Below the pieces are notes generated by a model that saw nothing but the letters and a program-made list of their open reading frames with translations, made no database searches and was not told the DNA's origin. Shown here piece after piece: positions 34,493-42,077 of a DNA stretch of 64,000 nt. Position 1 is the stretch's first letter; the number at the start of each line of letters is the position of its first letter. This DNA is from Litorivivens lipolytica (GTDB lineage: Bacteria; Pseudomonadota; Gammaproteobacteria; Pseudomonadales; Spongiibacteraceae): assembly GCF_014191715.1 (NCBI RefSeq), contig NZ_JACHWY010000002.1, positions 682,001-746,000 of the forward strand, written 5' to 3'. The translations under genes and the position numbers were made by a program.

Positions 34493-35662
34493 ATGCAGGC
34501 GGACTGGCAGGCGATTATCAAGCGGGCGACAGAACTTCGGCATCGTTTGCATCGGCGCCCTGAAATTGCGTGGTCTGAATTTGAGACCGCAAAAACCATT
34601 CGCGATTTGCTCGATGAATTGACTATTCCTTGGCGCGCCTGCGCCGACACCGGCACGGTCGCCTGTCTTGCTCCCAACGCACCTGGACGTCATATCGCAT
34701 TGCGTGCGGACATCGATGCGCTGCCAATTTCTGAGTGCAGCGGTGTGCCCTGGCAGTCTGAAAATGAAGGTTTTATGCATGCCTGTGGCCATGACGGTCA
34801 TACCGCTACGTTGTTTGCTGCGCTATGGTGGTTGCGTGCCCATGAGGATCAGCTGCCCGGCCCAGTGACTCTACTATTTCAACCCGCCGAAGAAGGCGGC
34901 CACGGCGCTCGCCGGATGGTCGACGAAGGCGCGCTTGAGGGTGTCGAAGCTGTGTTTGGCTGGCACAACTGGCCGGCGATTCCCGCCGGTAAAGCGGTGT
35001 GTCCTGATGGTGCAGTGATGGCTGCCAACGGCACGTTTCAGGTGGAATTACGCGGGCGAGGTGGTCATGCCAGTCAGCCTGAACTGTGTCGTGATCCCGT
35101 GCTGGCGGCTGCTGCGGTTGCCCAGGCCTTACAACAGATTGTTTCCCGGCGGCTTGCCGCACAGAGTGCTGCGGTGGTCAGCGTTACCTCCATTGATGCG
35201 CGCAGCGCCGAGACCGTCATTCCGGATACAGCTCGCCTCGCAGGCAGTATTCGTCTGCAATCCTCAGACATGCGTGAACAGGTTGAAAATCTGATTCGCG
35301 AAATTGCGGTTGCGCAAGCCAGCGCCTATGGCGTGACTGCCGAGGTAAAGGTGATTCCTCGATACGGCGCTACCACCAACCATACTAATGAAGCGGCTGA
35401 AATGCGCACGGCGCTTAGTAATGTACTCGGCAATGACTGGCAGTGCGAAAAAACTGCCGTGCCGATTATGGCGTCCGAAGATTTTAGCTACTATCTTAAT
35501 GCTGTGCCCGGTGCCTTTGCATTGATCGGCGCCGGCGATGGTATTTCCGGGGATTATCCCTGTCACAATCCGCATTACGATTTTCGTGATGCGCTGATAC
35601 CCGATGTCGCGCGGGTTTTTCTGCATCTGGCCGGCGCGCCCATGCCCACTGTCAACCGCTGA
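34493..35662 (+). CDS. doeB2: M20D amidohydrolase, likely N-acetyl-diaminobutyrate deacetylase (DoeB2 type)
   Basis: A 389-residue metal-dependent amidohydrolase of the M20D/aminoacylase group. Metal-site segments are MHACGHDGHTA, FQPAEEGGHGARRM and GRGGHASQPE (dimerisation region). A late ligand is in MASEDFSYYL. Alone this would be called an N-acyl-amino-acid or hippurate-type hydrolase. Because the next three genes are doeD, doeA and doeC, the best inference is removal of acetate from N-alpha-acetyl-L-2,4-diaminobutyrate, replacing the AstE-like DoeB of Halomonas. GGAGCGG precedes the ATG. The gene is separated from doeD by 178 bp, so it may have its own mRNA. Confidence 0.75.
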   Translation: MQADWQAIIKRATELRHRLHRRPEIAWSEFETAKTIRDLLDELTIPWRACADTGTVACLAPNAPGRHIALRADIDALPISECSGVPWQSENEGFMHACGHDGHTATLFAALWWLRAHEDQLPGPVTLLFQPAEEGGHGARRMVDEGALEGVEAVFGWHNWPAIPAGKAVCPDGAVMAANGTFQVELRGRGGHASQPELCRDPVLAAAAVAQALQQIVSRRLAAQSAAVVSVTSIDARSAETVIPDTARLAGSIRLQSSDMREQVENLIREIAVAQASAYGVTAEVKVIPRYGATTNHTNEAAEMRTALSNVLGNDWQCEKTAVPIMASEDFSYYLNAVPGAFALIGAGDGISGDYPCHNPHYDFRDALIPDVARVFLHLAGAPMPTVNR

Positions 35663-35840
35663 GAGCGTTAACTCCCGGTAAAATTAACAGTTGGCAAAAT
35701 TTCACGCTCTAACGGTCGAGCTTTGCGCTCGTCCGGCAAACATGTTGGGATAGAGAAAGACACTACCTGAGGAATCTTCAACGGGTCGCGAGCCCATTCC
35801 TGAAGCCACGCGTTTTTTTTACAGTCGAGGAGAACGGAAA

Positions 35841-37100
35841 ATGAAAACCTTTGAACAATGGGAATCGAATATTCGCGGTTATTGCCGCAGCTTCCCCACC
35901 GTTTTTGCATCTGCCAGCAACGCGCGTCAGGTTGATGAGCAGGGCAAGTCCTACATTGATTTTTTTGCCGGCGCCGGGGTGCTTAACTTCGGACACAACA
36001 ATGAGCGAATGAAAAAAGCGCTTATTGAATTTATCGAGTCCGATGGCGTGGCCCACAGCCTCGATATGTACACCACGGCAAAGCGCGATTTCATCGAAAA
36101 GTTTGCCGATACCATTCTTAAACCGCGCAAGCTCAACTACAAAATGCAGTTTATGGGGCCGACCGGAACCAATGCGGTTGAAGCCGCGCTAAAGCTTGCC
36201 CGTCGGGTAACCAAGCGGCAGCACGTCGTGGCTTTCAGTCACGGTTTTCACGGCATGACTCTCGGTTCGCTGGCGTGCACAGCCAATGATTATTTCCGTC
36301 AGGCGGCGGGGGTGCCGCTGGATCATGTGGTTCGTCTGCCTTTTGAAAACGCGCCCGGCGGCGGGATGGAAAATCTGGCCGAGCATGAGCGCGCATTGGC
36401 CGATCCATCGAGCGGGGTAACCCCGCCAGCCGCTTATATTGTCGAGGTGATTCAGGCCGAGGGTGGGGTCAATGTCGCGAGCGAAGCTTGGTTGAAGGAA
36501 GTTCAGCGCATTGCCCACGAAAACTGTGCACTGCTGATCGTCGACGAAATTCAGGTCGGCTGTGGCCGTACGGGGACCTATTTCAGTTTTGATGAGATGG
36601 ATCTGTCGCCGGATATCATCTGTCTGGCAAAAGGTATCGGCGGTTTCGGTACCCCGCTGGCGATGAACCTTATCAAACCCGAATACGACCAGCACTGGTC
36701 GCCGGGTGAGCATACCGGGACCTTCCGTGGACAGGGTTTTTCCTTTGTCTCTGGTCGCGAAGCGCTTGCCTATTTTGACGACGACGCCCTGATGACAGAG
36801 GTTAAGGAGAAGGGCGCGCTCATGGCGGACCATTTGCAAAAGCTGGCGAAGCAATATGCCGGGCAGGGCTTTACGGTTCGCGGTAAGGGCATGATGCAGG
36901 CGCTGGATGTGGTTGACGGTGGCAAGGCCAAAGAGATGGCCGCGGCCTGCTTTGAGCACGGTTTGCTGCTCGGTCCCTGCGGCAGTGGTGGTCGTGTGCT
37001 GAAACTGATTCCGCCGCTCACCATTCCCGACGCTGACCTGAAAGAAGGTTTGAAAATTCTTGAGGATGCGGTCAGCAGTGTCATGGAGGCTGCCGCATGA
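35841..37100 (+). CDS. doeD: Diaminobutyrate-2-oxoglutarate transaminase (ectoine catabolism)
   Basis: A 419-residue class III aminotransferase using pyridoxal phosphate, closely related to EctB. Family landmarks are FFAGAGVLNFGHNN, MGPTGTNAVEAALKLARR, FSHGFHGMT, VDEIQVGCGRTG and the Schiff-base Lys264 (CLAKGIGGFG). EctB makes diaminobutyrate in ectoine synthesis, but no ectA or ectC is here; the gene overlaps doeA and precedes doeC, so the catabolic direction (diaminobutyrate to aspartate semialdehyde) fits better. GAGGAGAA is upstream of the ATG. The start is coupled to a short palindromic, AT-rich leader after doeB2. Confidence 0.88.
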   Translation: MKTFEQWESNIRGYCRSFPTVFASASNARQVDEQGKSYIDFFAGAGVLNFGHNNERMKKALIEFIESDGVAHSLDMYTTAKRDFIEKFADTILKPRKLNYKMQFMGPTGTNAVEAALKLARRVTKRQHVVAFSHGFHGMTLGSLACTANDYFRQAAGVPLDHVVRLPFENAPGGGMENLAEHERALADPSSGVTPPAAYIVEVIQAEGGVNVASEAWLKEVQRIAHENCALLIVDEIQVGCGRTGTYFSFDEMDLSPDIICLAKGIGGFGTPLAMNLIKPEYDQHWSPGEHTGTFRGQGFSFVSGREALAYFDDDALMTEVKEKGALMADHLQKLAKQYAGQGFTVRGKGMMQALDVVDGGKAKEMAAACFEHGLLLGPCGSGGRVLKLIPPLTIPDADLKEGLKILEDAVSSVMEAAA

Positions 37101-38356
37101 GACAGCGCGATGACATGACGTTTCCGTTTGAGGAATACGAGCGCCGCTTGACCGAGCTGCGCCAGCGTATGTCTCAGCGACTGCTGGATGCGGTGGTTAT
37201 CACCGACCCGGAAAACCTGATGTATCTGACTGATTATCAGACGACCGGCTATTCCTTCTTTCAGTGTCTGGTGGTGCCGCTCGAAGGCGAGCCCTTCATG
37301 ATTACCCGGCAATTGGAAGAGTCCAACGTACACGCCCGAACCTGGGTGGAGTTGACCCGGCCCTACCCGGATACCGGTGATGCTATTCAGATGTTGGTGC
37401 AGAGTTTGCGCGAGTTTGGTCTGGCCAATAAGTATATTGGCTATGAGCGGAACAGCTATTTTTTCCCGGCTTATCATCAGGATTACATTCACACCACCTA
37501 TACCGACGGCAAGCTGCTGGACTGTTTCGGCATCGTCGAGCAGGGGCGGGTTAAAAAATCTGTGCATGAAATTGAAATCATGCAGAAGGCTGCGCGAGCA
37601 ACCGAAGCCGGTATGCGTGCGGGCTACGAGGCTTGCCAGCCCGGCGTGACCGAAAATGAAATTGGTGCCGCCATATCCGCAGCGATGTTTCGTGCCGGTG
37701 GCGAGCCGCCGGCGGTGATGCCCTATGTAACATCGGGGCCGCGAACACTCATTGGTCACGCGACCTGGGAAGGGCGAGAAGTGAAGGCCGGCGAGCATGT
37801 GTTTCTGGAGGTGGGCGGCTGCTTTCGCCGCTATCACACCGCGATGATGCGTACGGTGGTGCTGGACGAGCTTTCGCCCTCGATGGAAAAGGCGCAAGAC
37901 CGCATGAAGTTGGCCTTGAAAGAAGTCAAAGCGGCTATGCGACCGGGCCTGACGGTGTCGGACGCCGACAATCTGGTGCGCAATATCATTACCGACAACG
38001 ATGTGGGCGCGAGGTTGGTCACCCGTTCTGGCTATTCCATCGGTATAGCCTTCCCTCCCAGCTGGGATGAGGGCTACATCATCAGTCTCAAGCAAGGCGA
38101 GTCGACCGTGCTCGAGGAGGGGATGACCTTCCATTTGATTCCGTGGATGTGGGCTGTCGACGGTGACAAAACCTGCGGCATTTCCGACACCATCCGCATT
38201 ACCGCAACGGGTTGTGAGTCTTTCTTTAATTTTGAAGAAGAATTTCTGAGCAAGCCTGTGGCCGAAGCGGCCGACAAGGCGCCGCGAAAATTGAAGCTAG
38301 CCGGCGATGCGAAGGGGCAGGAGGACGTTAAAGGAAGGGAGGACAAGGAATGCTGA
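37097..38356 (+). CDS. doeA: Ectoine hydrolase (M24-like, DoeA/EutD)
   Basis: It opens the ectoine ring to N-acetyl-diaminobutyrate. The 419-residue protein has the creatinase/prolidase (pita-bread) fold: N-terminal domain to about 150, then a C-terminal M24 domain. The metal ligands of true M24 peptidases are largely replaced (FLEVGG, RYHTAMMRT, GYSIGIAFPP, FHLIPWMW), as expected for a metal-independent hydrolase. Glu238 in FLEVGG is a candidate for the catalytic Glu described for EutD, which is an inference. The ATG at 37097 follows GGAGG and overlaps the doeD stop; the C-terminus carries an extra charged tail. Confidence 0.88.
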   Translation: MRQRDDMTFPFEEYERRLTELRQRMSQRLLDAVVITDPENLMYLTDYQTTGYSFFQCLVVPLEGEPFMITRQLEESNVHARTWVELTRPYPDTGDAIQMLVQSLREFGLANKYIGYERNSYFFPAYHQDYIHTTYTDGKLLDCFGIVEQGRVKKSVHEIEIMQKAARATEAGMRAGYEACQPGVTENEIGAAISAAMFRAGGEPPAVMPYVTSGPRTLIGHATWEGREVKAGEHVFLEVGGCFRRYHTAMMRTVVLDELSPSMEKAQDRMKLALKEVKAAMRPGLTVSDADNLVRNIITDNDVGARLVTRSGYSIGIAFPPSWDEGYIISLKQGESTVLEEGMTFHLIPWMWAVDGDKTCGISDTIRITATGCESFFNFEEEFLSKPVAEAADKAPRKLKLAGDAKGQEDVKGREDKEC

Positions 38357-39720
38357 AGGTGATCAACCCGGCAACGGGTCAGCAGATCCGGGAATACCCG
38401 GCGGCGACGGCAGAGGAATGTGATGCCACGATGGAGCGTTCCGAGGCTGCCTACCGGCAGTGGCGTCATACCAGCTTTGCTGAGCGGGCTGAGCTGCTGC
38501 GCAAAGTGGCCACCCACATGCGTGATAACGTGGAAAGCCTAGCTCCGCTGATGACGGAAGAAATGGGTAAGCCCATCAAAGAGGCGCGGGCCGAGGTGAT
38601 CAAGGGGGCGTGGTGCGCCGAGCACTACGCCGAGCACGCGGAAGCTTATCTGGCCAATGATGAGCTGGCGTCCGATGCGAGCCATAGCTATGTGCGCTAT
38701 CTGCCGCTGGGCCCGGTATTGGGCATTCTGCCCTGGAATGCGCCGTTCTGGCTGGCTTTCCGATTTTGTGCGCCGGCCCTGATGGCGGGCAATACCTGCG
38801 TGATGAAGCATGACCCCCATGTACCGGCCTGCGCAGAGGCCATCGCCGGCGTATTTGAGGCAGTGGGGGCGCCGCCTGATGTCTTTCAGAATCTGCCGCT
38901 GGCCACCCCGGATGTGGAGGCGGCGATCCGCGACAAGCGTATTCGGGCTGTGTCGTTCACCGGGTCTGATCGCGCCGGTGCCAAGGTTGCGGCGGCGGCT
39001 GCGTCTGAAATCAAACCGGCAGTGCTGGAGTTGGGTGGTTCCGATCCGGCGATTGTGCTCAGCGATGCTGACCTCGATGCAGCCGCCGATGCCATTACGA
39101 CCTCGCGTATCATCAATGCGGGGCAGAGTTGTATAGCGGCCAAGCGGATCATTGTTGAGGCTCCTGTCTATTATGAATTTGTGGGCAAATTGAGCGAGCG
39201 CCTGCAAAGACTGAAAGTGGGCGATCCGTCGCGTGAGGACACCGATGTGGGCCCGATCGCGCGCGAGGATCTTCGTGACATCCTGCATCGGCAGGTCTCC
39301 GAAACCGTCAAGCAGGGCGCTACGCTGGAAATGGGTGGCGAGTTGCCCGAGGGTGATGGCTACTTTTATCCGGTGACCCTGTTGACCGACGTCAAGGCGG
39401 GAATGACAGCCTCATGCGAGGAAACCTTCGGTCCTGTGGCCGTAGTGATGAAGGTCGATTCCGCTGAGGCTGCTGTAGACCTGGCCAACGACACGGATTA
39501 CGGCCTAGCTGCGAGTATCTGGACTGAGCAGGGGCGCGGTGAAATGCTGTCGCTGAAGCTGGAGGCGGGACAGGTTGTTGTGAATGGGTTGGTGAAAACC
39601 GATCCGCGGCTGCCGAGTGGGGGCATCAAACGCTCCGGCTACGGTCGTGAGTTGGGGCCGCACGGGATTCATGCCTTTGTAAACGCCCAGCAAGTGTGGG
39701 TCGGGCCCAAGCAGGAATAG
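38350..39720 (+). CDS. doeC: Aldehyde dehydrogenase, likely aspartate-semialdehyde dehydrogenase of ectoine catabolism
   Basis: A 456-residue NAD(P)-dependent aldehyde dehydrogenase of the succinate-semialdehyde type. Key segments are GILPWNAPFWLAFRF, SFTGSDRAGAKVAA (cofactor loop), LELGGSDPAIV (general base Glu) and NAGQSCIAAKRI (catalytic Cys). By position after doeA it should oxidise aspartate semialdehyde to aspartate, the last step of ectoine degradation. It overlaps the doeA end by 7 bp, with GGGAGGACAAGG upstream of the ATG. A related succinate-semialdehyde role is possible. Confidence 0.86.
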   Translation: MLKVINPATGQQIREYPAATAEECDATMERSEAAYRQWRHTSFAERAELLRKVATHMRDNVESLAPLMTEEMGKPIKEARAEVIKGAWCAEHYAEHAEAYLANDELASDASHSYVRYLPLGPVLGILPWNAPFWLAFRFCAPALMAGNTCVMKHDPHVPACAEAIAGVFEAVGAPPDVFQNLPLATPDVEAAIRDKRIRAVSFTGSDRAGAKVAAAAASEIKPAVLELGGSDPAIVLSDADLDAAADAITTSRIINAGQSCIAAKRIIVEAPVYYEFVGKLSERLQRLKVGDPSREDTDVGPIAREDLRDILHRQVSETVKQGATLEMGGELPEGDGYFYPVTLLTDVKAGMTASCEETFGPVAVVMKVDSAEAAVDLANDTDYGLAASIWTEQGRGEMLSLKLEAGQVVVNGLVKTDPRLPSGGIKRSGYGRELGPHGIHAFVNAQQVWVGPKQE

Positions 39721-39754
39721 TGCGGCCTCAAGGTCCCGCCACCGCCGGTATTCC

Positions 39755-39783
39755 TTGACCCTACGCGGGCACAGGCCTATAAT
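39755..39783 (+). promoter_or_regulatory. Strong sigma70-type promoter for the rimP-pnp region
   Basis: TTGACC (39755-39760) and TATAAT (39778-39783) are separated by exactly 17 bp, nearly consensus for the housekeeping sigma factor. Transcription should start near 39790, giving a leader of about 200 nt before rimP. Confidence 0.8.
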
Positions 39784-39875
39784 CCCGCGTCTTGATTGAA
39801 GTGGCATCGGCAGCTTTGAGCTTGCCCGAGTCCACGCAGTTGCGGTAACGGAGTCAGGTTGCCGGAAGGACGTCG

Positions 39876-39899
39876 AAAGCCCCTCTTTAGGGGCTTTTT
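39876..39899 (+). terminator. Intrinsic terminator in the rimP leader
   Basis: AAAGCCCCT (39876-39884), loop CTTT, AGGGGCTTT (39889-39897) and further Ts form a standard rho-independent terminator about 90 nt after the predicted start. It would end most transcripts before rimP unless read-through is allowed, so it may be an attenuator or the end of a separate small RNA. Confidence 0.82.
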
Positions 39900-39952
39900 A
39901 GTAACCGCTTTTGCTGACGGCAAAAACAGTTACAAGACAGTAGTTTGATTAG

Positions 39953-39973
39953 TGGGCCTTGTGCCCATTTTTT
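39953..39973 (+). terminator. Second terminator-like hairpin before rimP
   Basis: TGGGC (39953-39957), loop CTTGT, GCCCA (39963-39967) then TTTTTT (39968-39973) lies 18 bp before the TTG start of rimP. Its short stem and long T run suggest a regulated terminator rather than a strong one. Confidence 0.6.
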
Positions 39974-39990
39974 GTTGGTGGGTCATAAAT

Positions 39991-40449
39991 TTGTCGGCAA
40001 AGTCGCGACAGTTACAGGACATGCTCGAGCCCTCGGTAACCGCCCTCGGTTATGAATTCTGGGGTCTGGAGTATCTGGCGCAGGGGCGTTCCGCTCTGCT
40101 GCGGGTCTATATTGATGCCGAGCAGGGTATCAATGTGGACGACTGTGCCCGCGTTAGCCGCCAAATCAGCGCAGTGCTCGATGTCGAAGACCCGATTTCC
40201 GGCGAGTATCGGCTGGAAGTGTCTTCTCCCGGTATGGATCGCCCCCTGTTTTCGCTGGCGCAATTCGCTGCAGCAGCTGGCGAGACCATAAAGGTCAAGC
40301 TGCGTATGAACTACGAAGGTCGTCGCAATTTCAAAGGACGTCTGGTTGGGGTGGAAGAGGACGATGTGGTGATTCTAGTGGATGACCACGAATACCTGTT
40401 TCCGCTGGTGGATATAGAAAAAGCGAATGTTGTTCCGCGGTTTGACTGA
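39991..40449 (+). CDS. rimP: Ribosome maturation factor RimP
   Basis: A 152-residue protein needed for 30S subunit assembly. I start at the TTG at 39991, giving [20 protein letters not shown], which lines up with the Pseudomonas RimP N-terminus and gives the same length (152). A GTG 39 bases earlier falls inside a terminator hairpin. The core motifs are [35 protein letters not shown] and [23 protein letters not shown] lies upstream of the start. It is the first gene of the rimP-nusA-infB operon. Confidence 0.93.
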   Translation: MSAKSRQLQDMLEPSVTALGYEFWGLEYLAQGRSALLRVYIDAEQGINVDDCARVSRQISAVLDVEDPISGEYRLEVSSPGMDRPLFSLAQFAAAAGETIKVKLRMNYEGRRNFKGRLVGVEEDDVVILVDDHEYLFPLVDIEKANVVPRFD

Positions 40450-40511
40450 AACGCGCGGGCTCTGGTCAATCGCCGGTTTGCGCCGGCCAGTCGACGAGGC
40501 ATAGAGGAAGG

Positions 40512-42020
40512 ATGAGCAAGGAAATCTTACTGGTAGCTGAAGCGGTCTCGAATGAGAAAGGCGTTTCGCGGGACATTATTTTCGAAGCTATCGAGCAGGC
40601 TCTGGCGACCGCTGCCAAAAAGCGCTACGACGAAGAGTCCGATATTTATGTCGTGATTGACCGTGCGACTGGCGACTACCGCACCTTCCGCCGCTGGGAA
40701 GTGGTGTCAGATGATGAGTTGGCGCTGCTGGGTACCCAGTTCACGTTGGAAGAAGCCCACGAGAAAGATACCGCTCTGAAAGCCGGTGACGTGTACGAAG
40801 AAGAGATCGAGAATGTTGGTTTCGGTCGTATCGCCGCGCAGACTGCCAAGCAGGTTATTGTTCAGAAAGTTCGTGAAGCCGAGCGAGCGCAAGTGGTCGA
40901 GCAGTACGAAGGCCGCGTTGGTGAGCTGATCAACGGCACTGTAAAGAAAGTGACTCGCGACAATATTATCGTAGATCTCGGCAACAACGCCGAAGGCCTG
41001 CTGCCCCGTGAAGAACTGGTTGGTCGCGAAGTTTTCCGCATCAACGACCGGGTTCGCGCGGTACTGAAAGAAGTGCGCGCCGATGCTCGTGGCCCGCAGC
41101 TGCTGCTGAGCCGCGCCTGCCCGGAAATGCTGATTGAATTGTTCAAGATTGAAGTGCCGGAGATTTCCGAGCAGGTCATCGAAATTCGCGCCGCCGCCCG
41201 CGATCCGGGTTCACGCGCCAAGATTGCAGTAAAAACAAACGACGGTCGTATTGATCCGGTCGGCGCCTGTGTGGGTATGCGTGGTGCGCGTGTGCAAGCT
41301 GTTTCCGGCGAGCTGAGCAACGAGCGCGTTGATATTGTGCTGTGGGATGATAATCCCGCCCAGTTGGTTATCAACGCCATGTCACCGGCAGAGGTTGAGT
41401 CAATCGTTGTTGATGAAGATGCCAAGACCATGGATATCGGTGTGGCTGAAGACAACCTGGCTCAAGCCATTGGTCGCGCCGGTCAAAACGTGCGTCTGGC
41501 CAGTGAACTGACGGGCTGGGAAATCAACGTCATGAGCGTTGAAGACATGGCCGAGAAGCACGAGCAAGAATCCGGCCAGGTCATGGAAATGTTCATGGAA
41601 GCACTGGACGTCGATGACGACGTTGCCGGTGTGCTGGTAGAAGAAGGCTTCACCACACTGGAAGAAGTGGCTTATGTGCCGCTGGAAGAAATGCTGGGTA
41701 TTGAAGGCTTCGATGAAGATATCGCCGAAGAACTGCGCGCCCGGGCCAAGGATGCCCTGCTGACTCAAGCCATTGCGAGCGAAGAAAAGCTCGACGCGGT
41801 AGAGCCGGCAGACGATCTGCTCAACATGGACGGTATGGATCGCCACCTGGCCTTCCTGCTGGCAAGCCAGGGCATTGCCACCATGGAAGATCTGGCGGAG
41901 CAGGCAGTAGAAGATTTGTTGGATATCGAGGGGATGGACAGCGAGAAGGCTGCCCAACTGATTATGACAGCGCGGGCACCGTGGTTTGCGGATGAAGAAT
42001 CATCCGATGATGCCCAGTAA
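40512..42020 (+). CDS. nusA: Transcription termination/antitermination factor NusA
   Basis: A 502-residue RNA-polymerase-binding factor for pausing, termination and antitermination. Domains in order are the N-terminal polymerase-binding domain (1-125), S1 (about 130-200, [21 protein letters not shown]), two KH domains (about 200-345, including [17 protein letters not shown] and [18 protein letters not shown]), and two C-terminal acidic AR repeats (about 365-425 and 440-495, ending near [18 protein letters not shown]). The C-terminal repeats are as in E. coli and Pseudomonas. GAGGAAGG precedes the ATG. Confidence 0.97.
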   Translation: MSKEILLVAEAVSNEKGVSRDIIFEAIEQALATAAKKRYDEESDIYVVIDRATGDYRTFRRWEVVSDDELALLGTQFTLEEAHEKDTALKAGDVYEEEIENVGFGRIAAQTAKQVIVQKVREAERAQVVEQYEGRVGELINGTVKKVTRDNIIVDLGNNAEGLLPREELVGREVFRINDRVRAVLKEVRADARGPQLLLSRACPEMLIELFKIEVPEISEQVIEIRAAARDPGSRAKIAVKTNDGRIDPVGACVGMRGARVQAVSGELSNERVDIVLWDDNPAQLVINAMSPAEVESIVVDEDAKTMDIGVAEDNLAQAIGRAGQNVRLASELTGWEINVMSVEDMAEKHEQESGQVMEMFMEALDVDDDVAGVLVEEGFTTLEEVAYVPLEEMLGIEGFDEDIAEELRARAKDALLTQAIASEEKLDAVEPADDLLNMDGMDRHLAFLLASQGIATMEDLAEQAVEDLLDIEGMDSEKAAQLIMTARAPWFADEESSDDAQ

Positions 42021-42077
42021 GTAAAGAGCCTGTAGAGAGATTAGGTCGCTGTCGGACGGAGTAAGGGAGAATTACGA

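Larger units (their letters stand above)
39790..39990 (+). ncRNA. rimP leader with two terminator-like hairpins
   Basis: The transcript from the promoter at 39755 runs through a non-coding leader of about 200 nt before rimP. It contains a strong terminator (39876-39899) and a second, smaller terminator-like hairpin (39953-39973) just before the rimP start. A rimP-leader RNA class is described in gammaproteobacteria and is thought to attenuate this operon; the layout agrees, but I have not folded it against the covariance model. No tRNA gene is visible here, although many relatives have one upstream of rimP. Confidence 0.6.

Noticed and set aside
36770-38134. Minus-strand 454-codon frame opposite doeD and doeA
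   Set aside because: Long only because of GC-rich codon structure; the plus-strand genes are fully supported by motifs and overlap pattern.
39784-39876. tRNA gene upstream of rimP, as in many relatives
   Set aside because: No cloverleaf with T-loop GTTCGA and matching acceptor stem could be drawn.
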